Below, one piece after another: positions 1 through 5,401 of a stretch of DNA of 5,401 bases (position 1 is its first letter; each line of letters opens with the position of its first letter). This stretch comes from JAMXLO01 sp036494925 (GTDB lineage: Bacteria; Pseudomonadota; Alphaproteobacteria; Acetobacterales; Acetobacteraceae). Below the pieces are notes generated by a model. It worked only from the letters and a program-made list of their open reading frames with translations. It was not told where the DNA came from and searched no databases. The translations under genes and the position numbers were made by a program. Location: the NCBI GenBank assembly GCA_036494925.1, contig DASXNR010000018.1, forward strand, positions 1-5,401, in the 5' to 3' direction.

Positions 1-719
1 TGGGGGTTCTGTGACTTGATCTTGGTGAGGATAGCCGTGTAGTCGGCGGCCTTCGGATCCAGCCGGTCGCGTCCGATGACCTGCATCCCCTTGGCCTTGG
101 CCTCCTTCTCGAACGAGTCCGCCACGCCGACGCCGAAGGCACCGCTGTCGTCCAGAATATAGACCGACTTCACATTGAGCTTTTCGGCGAGGAAATTCGC
201 CATGTTGGGGCCCTGATAGGCGTCGGTGGTCACCGTGCGAAAGTAGATCGGCTTGCCGGCCGGCCGGTATTGTTCGGCGTACTTCGGGTCGGTGATGTCG
301 GGGTTGGTCGACGACGGCGTAATCGTCGCCAGTCCACCCTGGCTCAGGATCGGCGTCATCGCCTTGCCGGCGCCGCTCATCTGCGGGCCGATCGCAGCGA
401 CCACCTCCTTGTCCGCCACCATCTTGCGGGCGTTGGTCGCCGCCTGCGCCGGGTCATACTGGCCGGCCGTGGCGGTCCCGTCGTCGGTAACCAGCAGTTC
501 GAACTTGTAGCCCGGAACCGCGTTCCCTTCGTTGGCGGCGTCGAACGCCATCATGATCGCGTTCCTGGTGCGGGCTGCACCCTGCGAGTCGGCGCCGGTG
601 AGCGACAGATCGATGCCGATCTTGGCCACCTTGTCGGCGGCGTGTGCCGGGTCTGCTCCGGCGACCCCGATGACCGCCGTGGCGGTGGCAGCGAGGAGGG
701 TTTGGCGTCTGGTCAACAT
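1..719 (-). CDS. Branched-chain amino acid-type ABC transporter substrate-binding protein (copy 2, partial)
   Basis: The first 239 residues of a second LivJ/LivK-type binding protein are visible; the reading frame is open to position 1 and continues off the left edge. It starts at an ATG eight bases after AGGGAG. The signal peptide MLTRRQTLLAATATAVIGVAG fits the Tat consensus (TRRxxxL), with probable cleavage after AHA at residue 27. The mature portion begins ADKVAKIGIDLSLTG. It aligns gap-free with copy 1 over the whole visible mature region, about 153 of 211 residues identical by eye, and shares GTATAGQYDPAQAATNAR, MSGAGKAM, TPSSTNPDIT and GRDRLDP. It lies 31 bases after copy 1, almost certainly in one transcript. 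Its ligand-contact region keeps the GPxMSGAG and PSSTNP segments, so the ligand class is probably similar. Whether it is intact beyond the window cannot be seen. Confidence 0.9.
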   Translation of the reverse strand, partial: MLTRRQTLLAATATAVIGVAGADPAHAADKVAKIGIDLSLTGADSQGAARTRNAIMMAFDAANEGNAVPGYKFELLVTDDGTATAGQYDPAQAATNARKMVADKEVVAAIGPQMSGAGKAMTPILSQGGLATITPSSTNPDITDPKYAEQYRPAGKPIYFRTVTTDAYQGPNMANFLAEKLNVKSVYILDDSGAFGVGVADSFEKEAKAKGMQVIGRDRLDPKAADYTAILTKIKSQNP

Positions 720-727
720 GTAGCGGT

Positions 728-733
728 CTCCCT
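728..733 (-). promoter_or_regulatory. Ribosome binding site of binding protein copy 2
   Basis: AGGGAG on the minus strand lies eight bases before the ATG at 719, within the 31-base gap after copy 1. It supports that start and lets copy 2 be translated independently on a shared transcript. Confidence 0.7.
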
Positions 734-750
734 GGAGTGTTGATGTCGGT

Positions 751-1986
751 TTACGACTGCGGTGCGACGCCGATGTAACGGTACTGGTGCACCATGTCAT
801 CAGCGGCGTAGCTGGTGTCCTTCTTGATCTCGAACACACTGATCGTGCGGTCCTGCAGGTCGCCATTGGTATCGAACCAGATCGTTCCCTGCAACGTCTT
901 TACCTTCGCGGTCTGGATGTAGTCGCGCATATTGTCGCGGCTGATGTCTTTGCGGTCGGCGAGCAGCCGCTTCACTGCATCCGCGATCACCAGCGCCGCG
1001 TCGTAGCCTGTGATCGAATAATCGGACGGTACCATGCCGTACTTGGCTTCGTACTGCTTCACCCAGGCGTCGGCGGCCTTGTCGTCGACGGTATTCGGTG
1101 CGGCAATGGTTGCGTACCAGCCCTCGGCGGCGGGGAAGCCGGCGGCGGACAGCATCTCGGCGGAGTACATACCGTCGCCGCCGCCTTTGATCAGCTTCGG
1201 AAGGATATCGTACGATTGCTTCGCCAGCTTCACGCCCGCCTGGCTGACGCCGCCGTAGTACAGTGCATCCGGGTTGAGCGACCTGATCCTGGTGAGGATC
1301 GTCGTGTAGTCGGCCGCCCTTGGATCCAGCCGGTCGCGACCCAGCACCTTGATCCCCTTCTCCTCGGCTCGTTTCTGGAACGAGTCGGCGATGCCGACGC
1401 CGTAGCCACCGGAATCGTCCAGCACAAACACCGACCTTACGTTCAGCTTGTCGGCGAAGTAGTTGGCGAGATTCGGCCCCTGGAACGCGTCGGTCGTCAC
1501 GGTACGGAAGTAGATCGCCTTGCCCGCCGGCTTGTACATATCGGCGAACTTCGGGTTGGTGATGTCGGGATTGGTGGAACTGGGTGTGATCGTTGCCAGG
1601 TTGCCCTGGCTCAGGACCGGCGCCATCGCCTTGCCGGCGCCGCTCATCATCGGGCCGATCGCTGCCACCACCTCGGGGTCCGATACCATCCTGCGCGCGT
1701 TGGTCGCTGCCTGCGCCGGGTCGTACTGGCCGGCCGTCGCGGTGCCATCGTCGAGGACAAGGGGGTCGAACCGGTAGCCAGGGATTGCGTGTCTGGCGTT
1801 GATCTCGTCGAACGCCATCAAGACACCGTTCTTGATTCGTGCCGCGGATTCCGCATCTGCGCCGGTCAGCGACAGGTTGAGCCCGACCTTGATCACCTTG
1901 TCCGCGGCCCGCACGCGCGCGGTGCCCAGCACAGTGGCAACGCCGGCGGCGGCGAGAACCTGGGCGGCGGCCCGGCGTGTCAGCAA
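751..1986 (-). CDS. Branched-chain amino acid-type ABC transporter substrate-binding protein (copy 1)
   Basis: This 411-residue periplasmic binding protein belongs to the LivJ/LivK (Peripla_BP_6, type I fold) family. It has a Tat-like signal peptide, MLTRRAAAQVLAAAG, with probable cleavage after Ala27 (VRA before ADK). The mature part starts KVGLNLSLTG. Landmarks are AFDEIN (58-63), LDDGTATAGQYDP (78-90), the ligand-lobe GPMMSGAG (111-118), ATITPSSTNPDIT (131-143), FVLDDSGGYG (187-196) and ALYYGG (241-246). The start is the TTG at 1986-1984, seven bases after an AAGGGA ribosome site. It gives an N-terminus matching the neighbouring paralogue residue for residue without gaps. The longer reading from TTG at 2007 lacks this support. 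A candidate promoter and dyad lie just upstream. The family binds branched-chain or other amino acids, and some members bind aromatic acids, amides or urea; the ligand here is unknown. No permease or ATPase partner is in view. Confidence 0.92.
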   Translation of the reverse strand: MLTRRAAAQVLAAAGVATVLGTARVRAADKVIKVGLNLSLTGADAESAARIKNGVLMAFDEINARHAIPGYRFDPLVLDDGTATAGQYDPAQAATNARRMVSDPEVVAAIGPMMSGAGKAMAPVLSQGNLATITPSSTNPDITNPKFADMYKPAGKAIYFRTVTTDAFQGPNLANYFADKLNVRSVFVLDDSGGYGVGIADSFQKRAEEKGIKVLGRDRLDPRAADYTTILTRIRSLNPDALYYGGVSQAGVKLAKQSYDILPKLIKGGGDGMYSAEMLSAAGFPAAEGWYATIAAPNTVDDKAADAWVKQYEAKYGMVPSDYSITGYDAALVIADAVKRLLADRKDISRDNMRDYIQTAKVKTLQGTIWFDTNGDLQDRTISVFEIKKDTSYAADDMVHQYRYIGVAPQS

Positions 1987-1993
1987 GCGCTTG

Positions 1994-2002
1994 TCCCTTT
2001 CC
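1994..2002 (-). promoter_or_regulatory. Ribosome binding site that decides the start of binding protein copy 1
   Basis: The minus strand reads GGAAAGGGA here, a strong purine-rich Shine-Dalgarno sequence ending seven bases before the TTG at 1986. The alternative in-frame TTG at 2007 lies upstream of this site and has no such sequence before it. Copy 2 has an equivalent AGGGAG eight bases before its ATG. Confidence 0.75.
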
Positions 2003-2018
2003 GACAAGTGGCGGGCGC

Positions 2019-2047
2019 CATATAGGCGGATCGTGACCGTTGGTCAC
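2019..2047 (-). promoter_or_regulatory. Candidate sigma-70-type promoter for the tandem binding protein genes
   Basis: On the minus strand GTGACC (2047-2042) and TATATG (2024-2019) are separated by 17 bases. Each matches four of six bases of the -35 and -10 consensus. The expected transcript start near 2012 would give a leader of about 25 bases containing the AAGGGA site before the TTG at 1986. The surrounding 95-base gap also holds the most AT-rich stretch nearby (AAATTAATCT on the minus strand). The match is imperfect and the call rests on position as much as on sequence. Confidence 0.35.
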
Positions 2048-2048
2048 G
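2032..2048. repeat. Perfect 7-bp inverted repeat, possible operator
   Basis: CGTGACC, spacer GTT, GGTCACG: both arms match exactly. The dyad lies in the gap between the DUF1028 gene and binding protein copy 1 and overlaps the -35 element of the candidate promoter. It is not followed by a T-run on either strand, so a regulator-binding site is more likely than an intrinsic terminator. The regulator is not in the window. Confidence 0.5.
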
Positions 2049-2081
2049 CAAGATTAATTTGCCAGAGGGTTGCGCGGCCGC

Positions 2082-2801
2082 CTAGCGCCTGAACCGCAGA
2101 TCGAGGCCGCGGGCGATCCAGCCTGCCTCGATCGTGTCCAGGTCGATATATCCTGCAGGATTGGCGCGAGACGGCTGGGCTGCCAGCCCCGGGGCGCGCT
2201 CCGCCCGCCAGATACCGAGCAGCCGCCGGAGCTCCGGCAGCGGCATGGCGCTGTCATCGACCCGCAGGTTCAGGTCGGCGAAGTCCTCGGTGGTCACCAG
2301 CACCATCGCGGCTGACTGCCGGCCGCGCCGGTCGCCGCCGGCGGCCTCGCCCGCCTCCATGGCCAGCATCAGGCGCTCCGGCACCTCGAGCGCCTGGTTC
2401 GCCTCCCAGGCGCCGAGGGTAGCGGCAACGGTTGGCTCGCCGGACAGCATGTTGCCGGCGACACTGATGCCGGGTGCCGTGACGCTGCCGCACCATTCGA
2501 CGCAGTTCTGTCCGGTCCAGGCCGCGGCGCGGCCGTGGCGGTCCACCGCGTGCACCTGACGGAGGCCCGCGCCGGCATCGCCCGCCAGCGCGCCCTCGAT
2601 CGCCGCATCGGGAGGCAGGCCGCGGGCCAGCGCGTCCAGGATGGCGGGGCCGAGATAGCGGTTGGTGAATGACTGGGTGGACACCGCGCCGACGCCCGCG
2701 CGGACAAACGGGCAGGAGGCGCCGACCGCGAAGGCCTTGGTGGCGACCGCGACGGCGAATGCGCCGGTGGCGGGGTCGTGGGTGACGATTGACCAGGTCA
2801 T
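2082..2801 (-). CDS. DUF1028 family protein (Ntn-hydrolase-like)
   Basis: This 239-residue soluble protein has all the landmarks of DUF1028. MTWSIVTHDPATG opens the protein. AVAVATKAFAVGA (15-28), GVGAVSTQSFTN (36-47), WTGQNCVEWCG (95-105), SVAGNMLSG (113-121), EAGEAAGGDRRGRQSAA (149-165) and LNLRVDD followed by LRRLLG (177-196) come after it. The family is generally placed in the Ntn hydrolase superfamily. Thr2, exposed when the initiator Met is removed, would be the nucleophile, but no reaction is established for the family. No signal peptide or membrane span is seen, so it is probably cytoplasmic. The optional C-terminal peptidoglycan-binding extension found in some members is absent. The start is fixed by the conserved Met-Thr N-terminus although there is no clear Shine-Dalgarno sequence upstream. 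DUF1028 genes often sit beside peptide-type ABC transporters, as here, so processing of an imported peptide or amide is a reasonable guess. Confidence 0.9.
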   Translation of the reverse strand: MTWSIVTHDPATGAFAVAVATKAFAVGASCPFVRAGVGAVSTQSFTNRYLGPAILDALARGLPPDAAIEGALAGDAGAGLRQVHAVDRHGRAAAWTGQNCVEWCGSVTAPGISVAGNMLSGEPTVAATLGAWEANQALEVPERLMLAMEAGEAAGGDRRGRQSAAMVLVTTEDFADLNLRVDDSAMPLPELRRLLGIWRAERAPGLAAQPSRANPAGYIDLDTIEAGWIARGLDLRFRR

Positions 2802-2813
2802 GGGCGGGATAGA

Positions 2814-2842
2814 GAACTTGCCGCGGTACCCGGGTCAAGTTC
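2814..2842. repeat. Inverted repeat / potential hairpin between the membrane protein gene and DUF1028
   Basis: On the minus strand GAACTTG and CAAGTTC form perfect 7-bp arms around a 15-base centre. Inside that centre, CC/GG and CGG/CCG can extend the stem, with two single-base bulges and a GTA loop. It fills most of the 53-base gap between the TAA at 2855 and the ATG at 2801, and leaves only 12 bases before that ATG. There is no T-run after it, so it is not a classical terminator. It may act in RNA processing, translation control or protein binding. Confidence 0.45.
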
Positions 2843-2854
2843 AGCCGCGCCCCG

Positions 2855-4408
2855 TTACCTGGACACCTCGGCGGGCATGATCTCCACGAACCAGAGCCGG
2901 TGGTCGCCTGCCAGCCGTTCCATCGGCAAGAACTCACTGAAGCGCAGCCCCGGTAATCCCATCTCCGCGGCCGTGCTTGCGTTGCACTCCGCAGGGGCGA
3001 GGTCGATGCAGGCCAACCGAAGCCGGCCCTGCGCTGCCAGGCGCGCCGCGAATTCCTCCCGTCGGACACCGCCTCGAATAGTGACACCGAACACATGCGG
3101 ACCAGCGTATCCGTTGTCGTAGTGATATTGCTCGGCCATCAGCACGGCCGGCCAGACGTCCCAGTAACCACCGACGATGCCGTCCAGCGATAGCGCGACG
3201 TAACGTGCGGCGACCTCGCGGGCAATCTCGGCTTTCCCGGGCGCGATCAAGTCCTGATTGGAAATGCCCCGAGCATGCAGGCGCGTATAGACAGCCAGCA
3301 GGAGCATCGTCGCAAGCCCGGCGAAGACCACGTCGCGTACCGCGCGGCGGCGGAGCGAGACCCTAGTGATGAGCCATAGTGAGCTGCCCGCGACCGACAT
3401 CAGCAACAGATAACCGGGCACGAAATAGCGTGGCAGAAACTCATTCGCCACCAACCAGCGTGACGACGCGACCAGCACAAAGTACAGGGTGGCGATGCCG
3501 AGCATGGCGGCATTGAGCGTGCCGAACAGGCGCAGCATTTGCCACCTGCCCGAGCGCGCCAGACAGATGACAAGCGCAGCAAAAGGAAGCAACACGGCCA
3601 GCACGAATGGCCATCGCGTGGAATTCCATATCACCGCGGCATAGTGGGCAATATTGTGGAGCGAGGGCGCGAGGCCCAGATCGGTATGATACTCGGGAGC
3701 GGCGATCCCGGGCAGCAAATAGCTGACGACCGCGGCCAGCACATGGATCACCAGCAGTCGGATCATACCAGCCGATGGCAGCAACATTGCGAACAGGCCG
3801 ACCAACGGCAGCGCCACGATGACCAGTCCGAAATTGACGATGTAGGCGATCAGCACGCCGATGGCCCCGAGAAATATCGCCAGTGTTCTACCGAACCCTG
3901 CCGGCTGCCTGCGCAATGCCATCGAGGCCAACCCGGCGCAGGCCAGTGACGTGCTGTATGGGTTCGCCTGAACATAGGTGAAAAGCAGCGTTTCCACACT
4001 TCCCACCAGAAGCAACAGCCCAGAACTCAGCAGCGTGGCGCACCAGACATCGACAGGACGTCGAAACAACAGCGCACAATAGAACAGGGGAGCCGTTAAC
4101 CCGGCGACCAGGCGGATAAACAGCTGAGCGTATGCATTGTAGATCGGGTGCTGGATCCACACGGTCAACAACGGCGCGAGATTGCCGTACCTGTCCTGCG
4201 CCCAGTAGTACACCGTGAGCTTCTGTATCGACATGATGCTCAGGACGATCTCATCGCCGTCCAGTTGCAATGGAACAAATTTGGCCAGCAGCAGGAGGGC
4301 GATAGTAAAGCAACCGGCGATCTGCAATGGAGTGATCGACTCGATTGCTGCCAAAATGCCGGCACCGCGGCGAACCAGAAGCTTCGTGAAACTGTCGGGG
4401 AAACGCAA
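2855..4408 (-). CDS. Polytopic membrane protein, probable GT-C-type glycosyltransferase
   Basis: This is a roughly 517-residue inner-membrane protein with ten or eleven predicted spans. TM1 (about 25-48) is followed at once by LDGDEI (49-54), an acidic pair at the start of the first outer loop, where GT-C enzymes of the PMT/ArnT type keep their catalytic acidic residue. A later loop carries FLPRYFVPGYLLL (324-336), resembling the RY segment before a late helix in such enzymes. Spans end near 375, and a soluble tail of about 140 residues with GGYWDVWP (413-420) is probably periplasmic. No Met codon precedes TM1 after the gsiD stop. The best start is the TTG at 4408-4406, six bases after GGTAGG. 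Longer readings starting at 4588 lie inside gsiD and are rejected. The gene follows gsiD by seven bases. Sampled lines have 55-63% G+C against 75% or more in the flanks, suggesting separate origin. Enzyme function and acceptor are inference; the membrane topology is plain. Confidence 0.75.
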   Translation of the reverse strand: MRFPDSFTKLLVRRGAGILAAIESITPLQIAGCFTIALLLLAKFVPLQLDGDEIVLSIMSIQKLTVYYWAQDRYGNLAPLLTVWIQHPIYNAYAQLFIRLVAGLTAPLFYCALLFRRPVDVWCATLLSSGLLLLVGSVETLLFTYVQANPYSTSLACAGLASMALRRQPAGFGRTLAIFLGAIGVLIAYIVNFGLVIVALPLVGLFAMLLPSAGMIRLLVIHVLAAVVSYLLPGIAAPEYHTDLGLAPSLHNIAHYAAVIWNSTRWPFVLAVLLPFAALVICLARSGRWQMLRLFGTLNAAMLGIATLYFVLVASSRWLVANEFLPRYFVPGYLLLMSVAGSSLWLITRVSLRRRAVRDVVFAGLATMLLLAVYTRLHARGISNQDLIAPGKAEIAREVAARYVALSLDGIVGGYWDVWPAVLMAEQYHYDNGYAGPHVFGVTIRGGVRREEFAARLAAQGRLRLACIDLAPAECNASTAAEMGLPGLRFSEFLPMERLAGDHRLWFVEIMPAEVSR

Positions 4409-4415
4409 GGCCGGC

Positions 4416-5285
4416 CTACCGCAGTTTCTGGTCCAGCGCATCGCGCAGCCCGTCCCCCAACAGATTGAATGCCAGCACGGTAATGAAGATCGCCAGCCCC
4501 GGAAACACCGTGATCTGGTCGGCCACCCCCAGATAGCTGCGTCCCTCCGCCAGCATTGCCCCCCATTCCGGGCTCGGCGGCGGCGCACCCAACCCGATGA
4601 AGCTCAGCGCCGCCGCGGTCAGGATCGACGTGCCCACCCGCAGCGAGCAATACACGATCACACTCGGCAGCGTCCCCGGCAGGATATGCCGCAGCATCAG
4701 CAGCGGCGCCCGCACTCCGATGCTGCGCGCCGCCTGCACGTAGAGCGTCTGCTTCAGTGCCAGCGTGCTGCCCCGCACGAGTCGGGAAAACACCGGCACG
4801 CTGAACACCGCGATCGCGTAGATCACGTTGTCGATCCCCGGCCCCAGCAACGCCACCACGCCGATCGCAAGCAGGATGCCGGGGAACGCCAGCAGCACGT
4901 CCATCAGCCGCATGATCAGGCTGTCCCACAGCCCGCCGAAGAACCCGCTGACCAGCCCCAGCGCCACACCGGCCAGCCCGCCCAGCGCGACCGATACGAA
5001 TCCCACGGTCAGCGAGATCCGCCCGCCCCACAGGATGCGGCTGAATATGTCGCGGCCGAATGTGTCGGTGCCGCAGAGGTGTTGCCACGACGGATCCGCC
5101 AGCACGTTGTCATAGTCGGGCGTCAGCGGTCCGTAGGGTGCGATCCACGGGGCGGCGATCGCACTCAGGATGATGGCGAGGAGCACGCAACCGGCCACGA
5201 CCGCGACGCGCTTGCGGCGGAAGCGCCGCCAGAATTCGGCCGACGGCGAGCGCAGTGCCGGCACGGCGAGCGCGAGGTCGCTCAT
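4416..5285 (-). CDS. gsiD: GsiD/DppC-type ABC transporter permease (peptide/glutathione importer)
   Basis: This complete 289-residue inner-membrane permease is a normal length for the DppC/OppC/GsiD family. A short cytoplasmic tail with FWRRFRR (residues 19-24) leads into TM1 at about 27-47. The family segment GTDTFGRDIFSRIL follows at about 72-85. Five further spans lie at about 90-115, 123-147, 152-170, 209-231 and 258-277. The cytoplasmic EAA loop that docks on the ATPase is visible at 183-204 as VQAARSIG followed by RHILPG. The C-terminus FNLLGDGLRDALD is typical. The N-terminal EFWRRFRR and the RHILPGT region recall E. coli GsiD, the glutathione permease; DppC or DdpC remain possible. 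The ATG overlaps the upstream permease stop by four bases, with a GGAG upstream as likely ribosome site. The ATPase and binding protein are expected further right. The substrate is inferred, not shown. Confidence 0.9.
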   Translation of the reverse strand: MSDLALAVPALRSPSAEFWRRFRRKRVAVVAGCVLLAIILSAIAAPWIAPYGPLTPDYDNVLADPSWQHLCGTDTFGRDIFSRILWGGRISLTVGFVSVALGGLAGVALGLVSGFFGGLWDSLIMRLMDVLLAFPGILLAIGVVALLGPGIDNVIYAIAVFSVPVFSRLVRGSTLALKQTLYVQAARSIGVRAPLLMLRHILPGTLPSVIVYCSLRVGTSILTAAALSFIGLGAPPPSPEWGAMLAEGRSYLGVADQITVFPGLAIFITVLAFNLLGDGLRDALDQKLR

Positions 5286-5401
5286 CGCAGCCGGATCTCC
5301 GGGTTCACCACAGCGTATAGCAGATCGACCAGCAGATTGATCAGCACGAACTCGAACGAGAACAGCAGGATCTCCGCCTGGATCACCGGGTAGTCGCGGT
5401 A
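5282..5401 (-). CDS. gsiC: GsiC/DppB-type ABC transporter permease, C-terminal end only (partial)
   Basis: The 5' part lies beyond the right edge. The visible 39 residues run from YRDYPVIQAEI to VNPEIRLR and end in TGA. This is the characteristic last membrane span of the DppB/OppB permease family: an RDYPVIQ segment before the final helix, then a hydrophobic stretch and a short tail of the type NPxIR. From memory it most resembles the glutathione permease GsiC of E. coli rather than DppB. In such importers this subunit pairs with a DppC/GsiD subunit to form the inner-membrane channel for peptides or glutathione. Its stop codon overlaps the start of the next gene in an ATGA, showing tight translational coupling. 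The exact substrate cannot be read from this fragment; the family assignment is firm and the gsi label is a best guess. Confidence 0.85.
   Translation of the reverse strand, partial: YRDYPVIQAEILLFSFEFVLINLLVDLLYAVVNPEIRLR

Larger units (their letters stand above)
1..1940. repeat. Diverged tandem gene duplication, repeat unit 1267 bp
   Basis: Positions 1 to about 650 align with about 1268 to 1917 at a constant offset of 1267 bases, with no insertion or deletion that I can find. The alignment covers the visible part of copy 2 and the matching part of copy 1. Protein identity is about 70% with many synonymous differences, so the duplication is old or was acquired as a diverged pair. The right limit given is approximate. 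Confidence 0.8.

Noticed and set aside
1981..2022. Short minus-strand peptide starting at the ATG at 2022 (13 codons) as a leader peptide
   Set aside because: It overlaps the -10 candidate, has no ribosome site and no regulatory codon pattern; chance is sufficient explanation.
787..2025. Long plus-strand open frame of 412 codons opposite binding protein copy 1
   Set aside because: It lies exactly antisense to a well-supported gene in GC-rich DNA, its product is rich in Arg, Val, Gly and His with no recognisable domain, and similar antisense frames appear opposite other genes here.
2032..2048. The dyad as an intrinsic terminator for the DUF1028 gene
   Set aside because: The stem is only 7 bp and is not followed by a T-run on the minus strand.
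2810..2838. TTGACC-17-TCTCTA as a promoter for DUF1028
   Set aside because: The -35 match is good but the -10 matches almost nothing, and the sequence is already accounted for by the dyad arms.
2254..3096. Minus-strand 280-codon frame across the end of the membrane gene and DUF1028
   Set aside because: It is out of frame with both real genes, very rich in Arg, Gly and Pro, and has no domain resemblance.
4409..4588. N-terminal extension of the membrane gene into gsiD
   Set aside because: The added residues are rich in Arg, Trp and Cys and are simply gsiD read in another frame; a membrane protein start after the gsiD stop explains the gene better.
4215..5393. Long plus-strand open frame of 392 codons opposite gsiD
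   Set aside because: The product is rich in Gln, Arg, His and Pro with low complexity, which is the usual shadow of a GC-rich membrane protein gene on the other strand.

Overview
Organism and overall character. The window is GC-rich DNA. Sampled 60-base lines run from about 70 to over 80% G+C in most genes, and codon third positions are strongly G/C. Every supported gene lies on the minus strand, so transcription runs from high to low coordinates. The gene families, the Tat-like signal peptides on solute-binding proteins, and the proteins' resemblance to GsiC/GsiD, DUF1028 and LivK-type families suggest a high-GC proteobacterium. An alphaproteobacterium (Rhodospirillales/Acetobacteraceae or Rhizobiales type) is most likely; this is an inference from general appearance, not a taxonomic test.

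Layout in transcription order (right to left). (1) 5401-5282: the last 39 residues of a GsiC/DppB-type ABC permease. (2) 5285-4416: a complete GsiD/DppC-type partner permease that overlaps it by ATGA. (3) 4408-2855: a polytopic membrane protein of about 517 residues that looks like a GT-C fold glycosyltransferase, seven bases after gsiD and clearly poorer in G+C than its neighbours. (4) 2801-2082: a DUF1028 (Ntn-hydrolase-like) protein. (5) 1986-751 and 719-1: two tandem, gap-free paralogous periplasmic binding proteins of the branched-chain amino acid (LivJ/LivK, Peripla_BP_6) type. The second runs off the left edge.

How the genes fit together. GsiC and GsiD form the membrane channel of a peptide/glutathione-type importer, whose ATPase and binding protein presumably lie beyond the right edge. 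DUF1028 proteins are often found beside such transporters, and in E. coli another Ntn hydrolase (IaaA) precedes gsiABCD, so DUF1028 may process the imported substrate. The membrane protein between them looks like an insertion into this cluster. The 95-base gap before the two binding proteins holds a perfect 7-bp dyad overlapping a candidate promoter, so these proteins probably start a separate transcription unit. The permease and ATPase genes for the binding proteins are not in view.

What is notable. I see no previously undescribed defence or mobile system here. The points worth checking are the low-GC membrane gene inside the transporter cluster, the tandem binding-protein duplication, a start-codon correction to TTG at 1986, and two intergenic dyads.
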